A DNA stretch of 40,061 nucleotides from Acetobacter okinawensis JCM 25146 (GCF_000613865.1 NZ_BAJU01000024.1:1-40061); one strand, 5' to 3'. Positions 27,747 to 37,915 are shown, counted from the stretch's first letter. Numbers and translations: made by a program. The notes: a model not told the origin generated them from the letters alone.

Positions 27747-29038
27747 ATGGAGACAGACGTGACGGAACACAACACGCAGGCCGGTCGTGGTTATCTGGCT
27801 TCGGCCGAATTTGCCGCCCAGCTTGACCGGCTGGGCGAGGTGGCAGCCCGCACAGGGCTGAACGTAGCCCCCGGCCAGCAGGTTATCATGACCGCGCCGC
27901 TGCATGCAGTGCCGCTGGTGCGCCGCATTACCGAGCACGCCTACAAGGCAGGTGCATCGCTGGTCAGCACCTTTTATTCGGATGAGCAGACCACGCTGGC
28001 GCGCTACCAGTACGGTGCGGAAGACACGTTTGATACAGCCGCAGGCTGGCTGGCTGCGGGCATGGCAGAGGCTTTCGCGCAGGGGCTGCGCGCATGGCCA
28101 TTACCGGCTCCAACCCCGCCCTGCTGGCAGGGCAGAACCCCGAGCACGTCTCCCGCGCCAGCAAGGCCGCCTCCCGCGTGAACCGCCCTGCCATGGAGAT
28201 CATTACCAATTTTGATGTGAACTGGTGCATTGTGGCCGCCGCCACGCCGGAATGGGCCATGGAGGTTTTTCCCGACCTGCCGCAGGAGCAGGCGGTGGAG
28301 GAACTCTGGCGGGCCATTTTTGCCGTCTCGCGCCTAACGGGGGATAACCCGGTGGCGCAATGGGCGGCGCATAACGCCATTCTGCACCGCCGCGCAGCTT
28401 ATCTGAATGATGTGCGCTACGATGCCCTGCATTTTTCCGGCCCAGGCACGGACCTGCTGGTCGGGCTGGCCGATGGGCATGACTGGGCCGGTGGGGCGGA
28501 AAAAGCGGGCAACGGCATTGTGTGCAACCCCAATATTCCGACCGAGGAGGTGTTCACCACCCCCCATCGCCTGCGTGTGGAGGGCACCGTGGCCAGCACC
28601 AAGCCACTCTCGCACCAAGGCACGCTCATAGACGGGATAAAGGTCCGCTTTGAGGGCGGGCGGATTGTGGACATGCACGCAACACGCGGGCAGGAGGTGC
28701 TTGAGCGGGTGCTGGACACGGATGAAGGGGCCAGAAGGCTGGGTGAGGTCGCCCTTGTGCCCCATTCCTCCCCCATCTCGCGCAGCGGGCTTTTGTTCCA
28801 GAATACTCTGTTTGATGAAAATGCAGCCAGCCACATAGCCCTTGGCCAGTCCTACACCAAATGCATGCGGGACACGCAGGGGCAGGACGAGGCCGCACTG
28901 GCCGCACGTGGTGCCAATGCGAGCATGATCCACATAGACTGGATGATCGGCTCGGGCGACATTGATGTGGACGGGCTGGACGCACAGGGCGGCCGCGTGC
29001 CGCTTATGCGCGGTGGTGAATGGGTGATTGCAGTATGA
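27747..29038 (+). pseudogene. M29-family leucyl aminopeptidase (AmpS/AmpT type), one frameshift
   Basis: About 430 residues if repaired. The first frame gives the N-terminal domain (LDRLGEVAARTGLNVAPGQQ; STFYSDEQTTLARYQY). It breaks near 28088 in CAGGGGCTGCG, and one added G restores AFAQGAARMAITGSNPALLA. The C-terminal metal-binding half is complete, with the expected ligands in NIPTEEVFTTPHR (Glu), GEVALVPHSSPIS (Glu), ENAASHIALGQSY (His) and MIHIDWMIGSGDIDVDG (His, Asp). These cytoplasmic enzymes remove N-terminal residues using two divalent metals. ATG 27747 has AAAGGG upstream; GTG 27759 is an alternative. The stop overlaps a possible start of the next gene by ATGA. Confidence 0.88.
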
Positions 29039-29052
29039 GAGGGTTTGAAAAC

Positions 29053-29597
29053 ATGATTTTTATCCGCAAGGTTTCCACTGTTCTGGGCGCTGTGGCCCTG
29101 CTGGCAGGTGGCGCGGCCCATGCCCAGAGTGTGACCCCAGTTGGCGGTGCCACCCCCCATGCACCGTCCCTGACGCCTGAGCAGGTGGTCACCATGCAGC
29201 ATGACATGGACACAGCCCTGCACTACAAGCTGGCCCCGGATGTGCTGCCCCGGCTGAGTGCTACGCTCAGGGCCATTCAGGCCGCCAAAATTCAGCCGCC
29301 GGGGCATGCTGGCATGTCGCTGGACCAGCAGATCGCCCTTGTGGGGCAGGTGCCGGGGCTGGAGGCTATTCTCAAGGCGCATGGGCTGGATGCCCGCAGC
29401 TTTGTTATGAGCTGACCTGCGTGGGCCTGACTGGCAGCCTGTTGAATGTTCCCCCCGGTCAGGGTGGCGCGCAGATGCCCGTGCCGGATGCAGCCAATGT
29501 GGCTATTCTCAAGAACAACCCGCAGGCGTTGCAGGAACTGGTGGGTGTGCTGCGCCAGAGCGTGGGGGCGGACAGCAGCAGCACGCAGGTCCACTAG
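29053..29597 (+). CDS. Hypothetical periplasmic protein, probably frameshifted
   Basis: I do not recognise the family. ATG 29053 has AGAGGG 9 bases upstream and gives a signal peptide (MIFIRKVSTVLGAVALLAGG, then AAHAQS). An ATG at 29035 overlapping the aminopeptidase stop is the alternative. The first frame ends at 29415 after HGLDARSFVMS. The next frame then continues without a stop to 29597 (LTCVGLTGSLLNVPPGQGGA; VAILKNNPQALQELVGVLRQ) with similar amino-acid use. The gene is therefore probably one protein of about 181 residues broken near 29411 by a missing base. Mature sequence is helical and Ala/Leu/Gln-rich. It could be a small periplasmic adaptor; nothing specific is visible. Confidence 0.6.
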
Positions 29598-29713
29598 AGC
29601 CTCCATGATTTAATCCTGTTGGCCTGAGCCTGCGGGGTGTGGCAGGTTTAAACCCCGGTGGACGGGGCGTGGACGGGCCTACCCCGCCATGGTGTGATGC
29701 TACGGAGCGGGCC

Positions 29714-31305
29714 ATGACAACAACAGGTGCGGGCGGTCTGTCCGGCCCGGGGCCTTGGGTGGGTCTGGGTATGCAGGGGGCTGGCGTGGCGGAGGGCAGT
29801 ACCCCGTCTGCCACCCAGTCTGGTACGCAGGCTGGTGCCTCCGCTCAGGTGGGGTTGCCCTCGGCCACCACACTGGTGCAGAGCGCGCGCACCGCACTGG
29901 TGCAGGCACAGGCCCAGCAGGCCGGGGTCATGCTGACTCTGTCCGCAGGGGCGCAAAGCTTGCTGGGTGGTAGCTCTCTGCTGGATGTGGTGGGGCAGGC
30001 GGCACCACACAGGGGGGGAGTACGGCCACATCCGCCGACAGCGCACAGGCCGCACTCGCAGATACAGCGCAAAATACAGCACAGAATGTTGCGCAGGGCA
30101 CGGTGCAGGGGGCTGCATCGGGTCTGGCATCCGGGCTGGCCTCGGGCAGTGTTGCCTCTGGCGCGGGGATCAGTACGCTGGTTGCTGATGTCATGCAGGC
30201 GGTAGAGACAGTTCTGGCTGACCCTGCGGCAACAGATGCGCAAAAGACCATGGCCAGCCAGCTTGTGCGTATGCTCACCGCCATGGCGGGCCAGTCCGCC
30301 AGTGCGTGGACGAGCGGTATGGTGGCCAGCCTGCCGCTGCTTCAGGCCGAGGTCTTGCCGTCCGGGGCTGCGGGTGGGGCGGTTGTCACCACCTCGGGCC
30401 TGTATGGGTTGGCCAGCAACGCTGTGCTGGATGGCAGGGTGGCCATGGCTACGGCCTTGCAGAACATGGGCGCAACGCAGGGGGAGGAGATTGTTCTGCC
30501 CGGCGGCATTGTTCAGCTTTCGCAAACCGTGGCGCAGGGGGCGGGGGCATCTGTTCCGGTGTCTCTTGCAGGCAATGCCCTGACAAATGCCCTTCTGCCC
30601 GAACTGTTCCGTGCCTTGTCTGCTCTGGTTGCAGACCAGAGCGCGACCGATGCGCAAAAAGCAGCCGCCATGCTCCTGCTCCAGCTTCTGGGCACGGAGG
30701 AGGAGGAGGACGGGGCCGGGCAAATCCCGCAGGCGCTGCTCAACCCCCTGTTGGCTGCGGCCCTTATGCCTGCACTCACACCTGCACAGCGTGGGCGGCT
30801 GGTCCGCGCCACCCTTGCGGGGGAAGCGGAGGACATGGGGCGCACGGAAGAACTGGACCTGTCCGGTGGACCGGGGGCCGGGGGGCTCCGTGCTGCGCTG
30901 CGCAGGAATGCCGCCTATCTGGCTGCCGTGCAGCAGCCACTGCTGAACCAGATGCTCCAGCAGGCGCAGACTGAGGAGGCAGAACCCCTGCTGGCAGGCT
31001 GGAGTACGGCGGCCCTGCGCCGTGGAGACGGGGTGGAAGAGGTGCTGGAAGGGGGCTCCGTGCTGGCGTTGTCCCAGAACCTTATGGCAGATTCGCCCTA
31101 TATGGGGGCATTGTCCAGCACGGGCCTGACCCCGATCCTGATTATGAGCTGGGCTGCCCTGCTCTCTGGCTGTCTGCCGCGTGTCTACCCGTTTGTGCCG
31201 CGTGTGTGGCGGCGGGCGGATAAAAAGAAGTGGCGCAGGAAAAACCAGCGCAGCAAAATGGATTTGCAGAGCCTGCTGTTCACGCAAGGGGCCGTGGAGG
31301 TCTAG
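29714..31305 (+). CDS. Unrecognised Ala/Gly-rich protein with C-terminal membrane anchor, probably frameshifted
   Basis: ATG 29714 has GGAG (29704-29707) upstream. The first frame (MTTTGAGGLSGPGPWVGLG... SSLLDVVGQA) breaks near 30001. Adding one base continues with GTTQGGSTATSADSAQAALA and an Ala/Gln-rich stretch into a frame that runs to 31305, about 530 residues in all. Two related segments about 135 residues apart share AD-x2-ATDAQK (30214-30246 and 30625-30660), each before an Ala/Leu-rich helix, pointing to an internal duplication. Near the end, GLTPILIMSWAALLSGCLP looks like a membrane helix, followed by a very basic tail (RRADKKKWRRKNQRSK). No signal peptide, so probably a tail-anchored or inner-membrane protein with its bulk on one side. 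Function unknown. It converges with the eipB-like gene. Confidence 0.6.
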
Positions 31306-31327
31306 TGCGCCCTTACCCGGCCTGTGC

Positions 31328-32215
31328 TCAGTGGGGCGCGGGCTGTGTGCAGCTTGGGGTTGGCGGCAGGTCCAGCGTGCTGAGTGTGCCCTGCATTTTA
31401 TAATCCCCAAAATCCAGATGGAGCTGGTCCGACACGCCGTTGGCAAAGTAACGCATGCCCATTTCATACTCAGGCATCATGGTATGGGCGTTACGGTCGT
31501 AAAAAGCGATGTGTACATGCCCTGCCGCCAGTTTTTGCAGGGGCAGGTAAGGGCTGTTTGCCGGGGGAGGGGACCAGTTGAGCAGTGTAACGTAGGTATC
31601 CTCCGGCCCATCGGGCAGGGTGCCGTCAAACAAAGGGGTGGTCAGCTCTTTTCCGCCACTGGCCGCAGTAGCCAGAATACGGGCGGTATGGGCAATCGGG
31701 AACAACGTGCCAGCGGGCAGGGGCAGGGTTTTGGCCAGAGGCTGGCGGTACTGCACAACGCCCGAACCATCGGGGGCAAGGCTTGCCTCCCCGCTAACAA
31801 CGCGGAGCAGCTTGCCGTTGCGTGTTTCCTGGCTTTTAAAGGTCAGGTGCCGCCCGTCCAGACTTTCCTGCGCGGCATAATCGGACAGCAGGTGCTCCTC
31901 CCCGCGCTGGCGGGTGACACTCTGGATGTCCAGCCGCTGGTGGGATGACCAGCCAAGGCAGGTTTTGAGCACGGTATAACTCATGCGCCCTGTAGCGGAG
32001 AGCGTTTGCCCGCCTGCGGCCTCCACCAGCCCCAGATCATACACAGCCCTTTGCGATACAAGGGCCGCTGCCGCAGTAGCAGCGCTACTGGCCTGTGCGT
32101 GCGCAGCAGGGGCTGCAAAAACAAACAGGGTGGCCGTGGCCAGAGCCGTGGCCATGGACGTAGCCAGCGTATTGGCCAGAATGGTGGCCCGTGGGCGCGG
32201 GGGGCGTATGGTCAT
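31328..32215 (-). CDS. eipB: EipB-family cell envelope integrity protein (DUF1849)
   Basis: The protein has about 295 residues with a long Ala-rich signal peptide ending AAPAAHAQA. EipB blocks are visible: RAVYDLGLVEAAGGQTLSAT, GRMSYTVLKTCLGW, LTFKSQETRNGK, LPAGTLFPIAHTARILATAA and PLFDGTLPDGPED. The cysteine in KTCLGW and the one near the C-terminus (SCTQP) match the pair that forms a disulfide in Brucella EipB. EipB is a conserved periplasmic beta-spiral protein of alphaproteobacteria needed for envelope integrity. ATG 32215 is preferred over 32233, because the longer form would start inside the aspS terminator. The spacing of the visible AGGGG to this ATG is very short. Confidence 0.85.
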   Translation of the reverse strand: MTIRPPRPRATILANTLATSMATALATATLFVFAAPAAHAQASSAATAAAALVSQRAVYDLGLVEAAGGQTLSATGRMSYTVLKTCLGWSSHQRLDIQSVTRQRGEEHLLSDYAAQESLDGRHLTFKSQETRNGKLLRVVSGEASLAPDGSGVVQYRQPLAKTLPLPAGTLFPIAHTARILATAASGGKELTTPLFDGTLPDGPEDTYVTLLNWSPPPANSPYLPLQKLAAGHVHIAFYDRNAHTMMPEYEMGMRYFANGVSDQLHLDFGDYKMQGTLSTLDLPPTPSCTQPAPH

Positions 32216-32221
32216 GCCCCT

Positions 32222-32263
32222 AAAAGAAAACATCCGGCGCGGTCATGCAACCGGCCGGATGTG
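32222..32263 (-). terminator. Rho-independent terminator of aspS
   Basis: On the minus strand a 9-bp stem ACATCCGGC...GCCGGATGT (32229-32263 region, with an inner CGGT/ACCG pairing) is followed by TTTTCTTTT. It lies about 26 bases past the aspS stop and directly upstream of the eipB start. Confidence 0.85.
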
Positions 32264-32288
32264 TGTTTATGGGCTTAAAAGGCCGTTA

Positions 32289-34085
32289 TCAGTCTTTTTT
32301 GACCACGGGTTTGGGCTTGGGCAGGTTAAGCGCGAGGGAGAGTTCCTTCATCCGCTCCGGTGCCACGGGGGCGGGAGCACCCATCATCAGGTCTTCGCCC
32401 TGCTGGTTGAGCGGGAACAGGATGACTTCGCGGATGTTCGGCTCATCGGCCAGCAGCATGACAATGCGGTCCACACCGGGGGCGGAGCCACCATGCGGGG
32501 GCGCTCCATAGCGGAAGGCGTTGAGCATGCCACCAAAGCGGGCTTCCACCTCGCTTTCGGGGTAGCCTGCAATTTCAAACGCACGCACCATCACTTCTGG
32601 CAGGTGGTTACGTACTGCGCCGGAGGAGAGTTCGATCCCGTTGCACACAATGTCGTACTGGTAGGCCAGAATATCCAGCGGGTCTTTGGTGTTCAGCGCG
32701 TCCAGCCCACCCTGCGGCATGGAGAACGGGTTGTGGGAGAAGTCCACAAGCCCGGTTTCCTCGTTCAGCTCGTACATGGGGAAATCCGTGATCCAGCAGA
32801 AGCGGAAGGCGTTCTTCTCGATCAGGTCCAGTTCTTCGGCAATGCGGGTGCGCACAAGACCGGAGAACTTGGCCACGTCATGCCCCTTGCCTGCGGCAAA
32901 GAACACGGCGTCACCCGCCTTCAGCCCCAGTTTGGTGCGGATGGCCTCGGCCCGTTCGGCCTCAAGGTTCTTGGCAATCGGGCCTTGGCCACCCTCAGCG
33001 TTAAAGGTGATGTACCCCAGACCGCCAGCCCCGTTCTCGCGCGCCCATGCGTTGAGCTTGTCAAAGAACGAGCGGGGCTTGTCCCCTGCGCCGGGGGCGG
33101 GAATGGCGCGGATTTCTCCCCCATCAGCGGCAATGCGGGCAAACAGGCCAAAGCCGGAGCCTGCAAAGTCTTCCGTCACATCCGTAATCAGCAGCGGGTT
33201 GCGCAGGTCGGGCTTGTCGGAGCCATAGACCTGCATGGCGCGGGCGTAGGGAATACGCTCAAACGGTGCGGTGCTAACCGTGCGGCCGTTGCCGAACTCG
33301 GTAAACAGCCCGCTCATGACCTCTTCCATCACCGCAAAAATTTCGTCCTGCGTGGCAAAGGCCATTTCAAAGTCAAGCTGGTAGAACTCACCGGGGGAGC
33401 GGTCCGCGCGGGAGGCTTCGTCACGGAAGCACGGGGCGATCTGGAAGTAGCGGTCAAACCCGGCCACCATGGCAAGCTGCTTGAACTGCTGCGGTGCCTG
33501 CGGCAGGGCGTAGAACTTGCCCGGATGGTTGCGTGAGGGCACCAGAAAGTCCCGCGCCCCTTCGGGGGAGGAGGCGGTCAGGATCGGGGTTTGCAGCTCC
33601 ACAAAATCCAGCGCGGTCATGCGTTTGCGCATGCTGGCGATAACGGCGCAGCGCAGGCGGATGTTGGCGTGCACCTTCTCGCGCCGCAGGTCGATGTAGC
33701 GGTAGCGCAGGCGCAGCTCGTCGGAATAATGCTCCTGCCCCGCAACCTGCAGCGGCAGCACGGCAGCGTGGGACTGCACCACAAACTCTTTTGCCTGGAC
33801 TTCAATATCACCCGTGGCCAGGTCGGGGTTGCGCGTCCCTTCCGCACGTTCGACCACATTGCCCGTAACCGTAATCACGCTTTCCACGCGCACGGGTTCG
33901 GCTGCGGCCATAACGTCCGAGCCTGCGGGAATGACAATCTGGGTGATCCCCGTTTCGTCACGCAGGTCAATAAACAGCAGGCCGCCATGGTCGCGCTTGC
34001 TGTGCACCCAGCCGGACAGGCGCGCGGTGGTGCCAGCATCGCCCGCGCGAAGGGCCGAGCAGCTATGGGTGCGGTAAGGGTGCAT
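32289..34085 (-). CDS. aspS: Aspartyl-tRNA synthetase, bacterial non-discriminating type
   Basis: The 598-residue protein has typical length for bacterial AspRS. Start ATG 34085 ([18 protein letters not shown]). The N-terminal anticodon-binding OB fold includes [20 protein letters not shown]. Class II motif 2 is [20 protein letters not shown]. The GAD insertion lies between. Motif 3 is [19 protein letters not shown], near the C-terminus. It charges tRNA-Asp. The His in KRDHGG corresponds to the position (His31 of the Pseudomonas enzyme) linked to tRNA-Asn mischarging; discriminating E. coli AspRS has Leu there. The gene is intact in one frame, is followed by a terminator at 32222-32263, and lies downstream of ltaE on the same strand. 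Confidence 0.96.
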   Translation of the reverse strand: MHPYRTHSCSALRAGDAGTTARLSGWVHSKRDHGGLLFIDLRDETGITQIVIPAGSDVMAAAEPVRVESVITVTGNVVERAEGTRNPDLATGDIEVQAKEFVVQSHAAVLPLQVAGQEHYSDELRLRYRYIDLRREKVHANIRLRCAVIASMRKRMTALDFVELQTPILTASSPEGARDFLVPSRNHPGKFYALPQAPQQFKQLAMVAGFDRYFQIAPCFRDEASRADRSPGEFYQLDFEMAFATQDEIFAVMEEVMSGLFTEFGNGRTVSTAPFERIPYARAMQVYGSDKPDLRNPLLITDVTEDFAGSGFGLFARIAADGGEIRAIPAPGAGDKPRSFFDKLNAWARENGAGGLGYITFNAEGGQGPIAKNLEAERAEAIRTKLGLKAGDAVFFAAGKGHDVAKFSGLVRTRIAEELDLIEKNAFRFCWITDFPMYELNEETGLVDFSHNPFSMPQGGLDALNTKDPLDILAYQYDIVCNGIELSSGAVRNHLPEVMVRAFEIAGYPESEVEARFGGMLNAFRYGAPPHGGSAPGVDRIVMLLADEPNIREVILFPLNQQGEDLMMGAPAPVAPERMKELSLALNLPKPKPVVKKD

Positions 34086-34197
34086 GGTCTTGTCCCAAAT
34101 TGTTTGGCCCGGCCTGCGGGCGCTGGGTTTGCCAGAGTTCAATTGGGGTGGAGGAAGCAGGGGCAGGGGCCTTATGTCAAGGCTGGAAGCGGGTGGT

Positions 34198-34225
34198 GCC
34201 CCCCTGATTTTACGGTCTGGGGGGC
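34198..34225. terminator. GC hairpin between ltaE and aspS
   Basis: A perfect 7-bp stem (GCCCCCC 34198-34204 with 34219-34225) has a 14-nt loop, 14 bases past the ltaE stop. T residues follow only on the plus strand, so its role as an ltaE terminator is doubtful. Confidence 0.35.
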
Positions 34226-34238
34226 TTTTGTGGCCTGT

Positions 34239-35317
34239 TCAGTCGTGCGTGCTGTGGCGCAGGTCCGCAGCAAGGGCTGCAATGGAGTCCGCTCGCGCGT
34301 CCCATGCGAACATAAAGCGGTATACGCTGCCAAACATGGTATAGAATCGCCACCCGCGTGCACGCAGGGCATTGGCCACGCGCTCTGGCATAAGCAGAAA
34401 CACCGCATTGCTCTGTACGGGCCATGCGAGTTCGACCTCCTCCAGCCCCTCTATGGCCTGTGCAAAGGCCAGTGCGCTCTCATTGGCATGGCGGGCGTTG
34501 TCCAGCCATGCGCCGGACTGGAGCATGCTCAGCCACGGGGCGGAGAGAAAACGCATTTTGGAGGCAGTCTGCCCACCCTGTTTGGTGCGCTCGGCAAAGC
34601 CCTGTGCAAGCTGTGGGGTAAAGAACACCACGGCATCCCCCATGGCCATGCCGTTTTTGGTGCCGCCAAAACTCAGTGCATCCACACCGGACTGCCATGT
34701 CATGGCGGCGGGGGTACACTCCAGTGCAGCTACGGCGTTGGCAAAGCGTGCGCCATCCATGTGCAGACGCAGCCCGTTGTCATGGCAGGCGTTGGCAATG
34801 GCCCGGATCTCATCCACCGTGTAGAGCAGGCCGTTCTCGGTCGGCTGGGTGATGCTGACCACCGCAGGGGTGGAGGCGGCATCACTGCGTGTGCGGCGCA
34901 TGGCAAGGGTAATGCTGGCCGGGGTGACCTTGCCGTCCTCCGTGGGGGGCGTAATCAGCTTGGCCCCGCCGGAAAAAAACTCCGGTGCTCCCCGTTCGGA
35001 CGTGTTCACATGCGCGATTTCGGAGCTGATGATGCTGCAATACGGCGGGCAGAGCGTTGCCAGCACCAGCGCATTGGCCGCCGTGCCATTGAATACAAAA
35101 AACACGCGGGCCTGTGGGGCGTCAAACAGGTCGGCTACGGCCCGTGCGGCAAGGCGGGTCCATGCATCATCCCATAGGCGGGGGTGGAGCCTGTGGCGGC
35201 GCGGGTCATGGCTTCGAGTGCCTGCGGGCAGATACCTGCGTAATTGTCGCTGCCAAACTGTTGCGCGGGGGCCGATGTGGCGGGGGGGCTGGGAACAACC
35301 TGCGGGGTAAGGGTCAC
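34239..35317 (-). pseudogene. ltaE: Low-specificity L-threonine aldolase, one frameshift
   Basis: About 359 residues if repaired; PLP-dependent, splits L-threonine/allo-threonine to glycine and acetaldehyde. The N-terminus starts at 35317 ([20 protein letters not shown]; then FGSDNYAGICPQALEAM). Near 35172, in TATGGGATGATG, one more G is needed to give GSTPAYGDDAWTRLAARAVA. The rest is in the next frame, with VFNGTAANALVLATLCPPYC, LRLHMDGARFANAVAAL and the PLP-lysine block DALSFGGTKNGMAMGDA. All catalytic blocks are present, so the gene may be functional if the frameshift is technical. It is divergent from rplY with 170 bases between starts, and upstream of aspS. Confidence 0.88.
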
Positions 35318-35487
35318 GGCAAACTCTCCGGCTGGGGTTGGGTGCGCAAGAGGGCACGGAACAGGGGCGCGTTATATGGTGCCTGCAAGCCAGACCTTGC
35401 TTGTGGTGGGGTTTTGCTGTAAGGCCCCAGCCACCGCGCAGGCACCCCTGGAGGCTTGCGTGCACAAGTTTTTCAGGAGAAGTCAAG

Positions 35488-36093
35488 GTGTCCAAAATTA
35501 CAACAATTGAAGCTTCTGCGCGCGCGAAGGCTGGTAAGGGGGCAGCGCGTGCGACGAGGCGTGAAGGTCTGGTGCCCGGCGTTGTGTACGGCGGCAAGCA
35601 GGAATCCACGCTGATCGCGCTCGACCCGCGTCTGGTTGTCAAGGCAATCCAGACCTCTGGCTGGCGCTCACGCGTGTATGACATCCAGATCGAAGGCGGC
35701 AAGACCGAGCGCGCTCTGGTGCGTGACGTGCAGCTCCACCCGGTCAAGGATTCGCCCGTCCATATCGACTTCCTGCGTCTGGCCGCTGGCTCGCGCGTGC
35801 ATGTTGAAGTGGCTGTGCACTTTGTGGGTGAAGACAAGTCCCCCGGCATCAAGCGTGGTGGCATGCTCAACGTCGTGCGTCACACGGTTGACGTGGAAGT
35901 GGCCGCGGAAAACATTCCCGAGTTCTTCACGGTTGACCTGAGCAAGCTCGACATCAACGACAACGTGCGTTGGGACGACGTGCAGGGCACCGAAGGTGCG
36001 ACTCCTGTCTCCCACGAAGCCAACTTTGTTGTTGCCTCCATTGCCGCACCGATTGTTGAAGCGGCACCGGCAGAAGGTGCGGCTGCTTCCTAA
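35488..36093 (+). CDS. rplY: 50S ribosomal protein L25 (two-domain, Ctc-like)
   Basis: The 201-residue protein starts at GTG 35488 with CAGGAGA about 8 bases upstream. The start is clear because upstream codons are not L25-like. The N-terminal 5S rRNA-binding domain is seen in [23 protein letters not shown], and [20 protein letters not shown]. The C-terminal TL5/Ctc domain includes [20 protein letters not shown] and [20 protein letters not shown], then an Ala-rich tail. The two-domain form is usual in alphaproteobacteria. It binds 5S rRNA in the large subunit. A terminator-like hairpin follows before pth. Confidence 0.95.
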   Translation: MSKITTIEASARAKAGKGAARATRREGLVPGVVYGGKQESTLIALDPRLVVKAIQTSGWRSRVYDIQIEGGKTERALVRDVQLHPVKDSPVHIDFLRLAAGSRVHVEVAVHFVGEDKSPGIKRGGMLNVVRHTVDVEVAAENIPEFFTVDLSKLDINDNVRWDDVQGTEGATPVSHEANFVVASIAAPIVEAAPAEGAAAS

Positions 36094-36129
36094 CCGGGAG
36101 CGGGCCTAAAACCTGAGCTGATCGAACGC

Positions 36130-36162
36130 GGGGGCACGTGCAGGCGCATGTGCCCCCCTTTT
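36130..36162 (+). terminator. Terminator between rplY and pth
   Basis: An 11-bp stem (36130-36140 with 36147-36157, one G-U pair) with a 6-nt loop is followed by CTTTTC. It lies between the rplY stop and the pth start, so it would reduce rather than abolish pth expression if pth lacks its own promoter. Confidence 0.75.
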
Positions 36163-36191
36163 CTGTTGATAGACACAAGGCGGAACCCGCA

Positions 36192-36773
36192 ATGCTGCTC
36201 TGGGTCGGACTGGGTAACCCCGAGTCCTCCATGCGCCGGCACCGGCACAATGTCGGCTTTATGGCGGTTGAGGCCATTGCCGCCCGATATGGTTTTTCAC
36301 CCTGGCGCAACCGCTTCCGGGGAGAGGTGGCCGAGGGCCGCGTAGGCAACCACAAGGTGCTCGCGCTGCTGCCCATGACCTACATGAACCGCTCGGGCGA
36401 GAGCGTGCAGGAAGCGGCCGCCTTTTACAAAATAGCCCCCGAGCAGATCACACTGTTCCATGATGAGCTGGACCTGGAACCGGGCAGGCTGCGTATCAAG
36501 CATGGTGGTGGGGCGGCGGGCCATAATGGCCTGCGCTCGACAGACAAAATGCTGGGCACACCAGACTACTGGCGCGTACGCATAGGCATAGGCCACCCCG
36601 GCGCCAAGGAGCGGGTGCACGGCTGGGTGCTGGGTAATTTTACACAAACAGACCAGCAGGACTGGCTCGACCCCATGCTCGCACGCATGGCCGATGCCGC
36701 CCCCCTGCTGGCGGATGGGCATGCCGACCGGTTTATGACCAAGGTTGCACTGCCACAAGGGAGCAAGGGCTGA
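36192..36773 (+). CDS. pth: Peptidyl-tRNA hydrolase
   Basis: The 193-residue protein starts at ATG 36192 (MLLWVGLGNPESSM). It frees tRNA from peptidyl-tRNA that drops off the ribosome. Catalytic and binding residues are all visible: RHNVGFM (catalytic His), MTYMNRSGESV (Asn), FHDELDLEPGRLRIKHGGG (Asp) and AAGHNGLRS (Asn). The rplY-pth-ychF order is common in proteobacteria. The stop overlaps the next ATG (TGATG), indicating translational coupling to ychF. Confidence 0.96.
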   Translation: MLLWVGLGNPESSMRRHRHNVGFMAVEAIAARYGFSPWRNRFRGEVAEGRVGNHKVLALLPMTYMNRSGESVQEAAAFYKIAPEQITLFHDELDLEPGRLRIKHGGGAAGHNGLRSTDKMLGTPDYWRVRIGIGHPGAKERVHGWVLGNFTQTDQQDWLDPMLARMADAAPLLADGHADRFMTKVALPQGSKG

Positions 36774-37867
36774 TGGGTTTTAACTGCGGTATTGTTGGTC
36801 TGCCCAATGTGGGCAAGTCCACCCTGTTCAACGCGCTTACGGCGACCGCTACGGCGCAGGCCGCCAACTACCCGTTCTGCACGATCGAGCCGAACGTGGG
36901 CCGTGTGGCCGTGCCCGACCCCCGGCTGGACAAGCTGGTCGCCATTGGCAAGTCCCAGCGCGAAGTGCCGACCAGCCTTGAGTTCGTGGATATTGCGGGC
37001 CTTGTGCGTGGTGCCTCCCGCGGGGAAGGGCTGGGCAACCAGTTTCTGGCCAACATCCGCGAAGTGGACGCCATTATCCATGTCCTGCGCTGCTTTGAGG
37101 ATGATGACATCACTCACGTCGAAGGTGGCGTGGACCCGGTGCGTGATGCGGAAATTATTGAAACCGAGCTGATGTTGGCGGACCTGGACTCGCTGGAAAA
37201 GCGCCTGCCCGCGTTGGAAAAACGTGCCCGCAACCGCGATGGGGAGGCCATGGCCCAGATTGAGGTCATGACCCCCATTCTGGCCGCCCTGCGTGATGGC
37301 CGCCCCGCGCGCACTGCCATTCCCGCCGGGGAGGAGGAGACCGTCCGCCGCCTGCAACTCATGACCAGCAAGCCCGTGCTGTATGTGTGCAATGTGGACG
37401 AGGACTCGGCGTCCACCGGCAATGCCTTCTCTGAGAAGGTGAAGGCCAAGGCCGCAGCCGAAGGAGCCGCGGTGGTGATCGTGTCCGCAGCCATTGAGGC
37501 TGAGGTCAGCCAGCTTGAAAACGAGGAGCGCCGCGAGTTCCTTGAAGGGCTGGGGCTGAGTGATAGCGGTCTGGACCGTGTGATTGCGGCTGGCTACAAG
37601 CTGCTGGGTCTGAGCACCTACTTTACCGTAGGCCCCAAGGAGGCACGTGCATGGACCATTACGGTTGGCACCAAGGCTCCGCAGGCGGCAGCCGTCATTC
37701 ACAATGATTTCGAGCGTGGCTTTATCGCCTGCGAAACCATCGCATTTGATGACTATGTCCGCTATAATGGGGAGGCAGGCGCCAAGGAAGCTGGTCGCCT
37801 GCGTGTTGAAGGGCGTGACTACGTTGTGCAGGACGGGGACGTTCTGCTCTTCCGCTTTAACGTCTGA
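36773..37867 (+). CDS. ychF: OBG-type ATPase YchF
   Basis: The 364-residue protein has typical length. The P-loop [15 protein letters not shown] is at the N-terminus, followed by [12 protein letters not shown] (switch I) and [20 protein letters not shown] (G3/switch II). The G4 motif is YVCNVDE, the NxxE variant that makes YchF prefer ATP over GTP. A coiled-coil insertion ([20 protein letters not shown]) and the C-terminal TGS domain ([36 protein letters not shown]) complete it. It is a ribosome-associated ATPase linked to stress and redox response. Translationally coupled to pth. Confidence 0.96.
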   Translation: MGFNCGIVGLPNVGKSTLFNALTATATAQAANYPFCTIEPNVGRVAVPDPRLDKLVAIGKSQREVPTSLEFVDIAGLVRGASRGEGLGNQFLANIREVDAIIHVLRCFEDDDITHVEGGVDPVRDAEIIETELMLADLDSLEKRLPALEKRARNRDGEAMAQIEVMTPILAALRDGRPARTAIPAGEEETVRRLQLMTSKPVLYVCNVDEDSASTGNAFSEKVKAKAAAEGAAVVIVSAAIEAEVSQLENEERREFLEGLGLSDSGLDRVIAAGYKLLGLSTYFTVGPKEARAWTITVGTKAPQAAAVIHNDFERGFIACETIAFDDYVRYNGEAGAKEAGRLRVEGRDYVVQDGDVLLFRFNV

Positions 37868-37892
37868 TACGGCACTGTAAAGCGCGCTTACA

Positions 37893-37915
37893 GGTCCGCC
37901 CATGCGGGGCGGGCC
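37893..37915 (+). other. GC-rich hairpin between ychF and proA
   Basis: A 9-bp stem (37893-37901 with 37907-37915, one G-U pair) has a 5-nt loop, 25 bases past ychF. No T-tract follows, so it is not a standard intrinsic terminator. Confidence 0.4.

Noticed and set aside
29845..31467. 540-codon minus-strand frame opposite the Ala/Gly-rich gene
   Set aside because: Arg/Gln/Pro-rich composition without domains. The plus strand has SD, repeats and a membrane helix, though the plus-strand frame is itself broken once.
32289..35177. Long plus-strand open frames (500+ codons) opposite aspS and ltaE
   Set aside because: They are antisense shadows in GC-rich DNA; the minus-strand products are clear AspRS and threonine aldolase.
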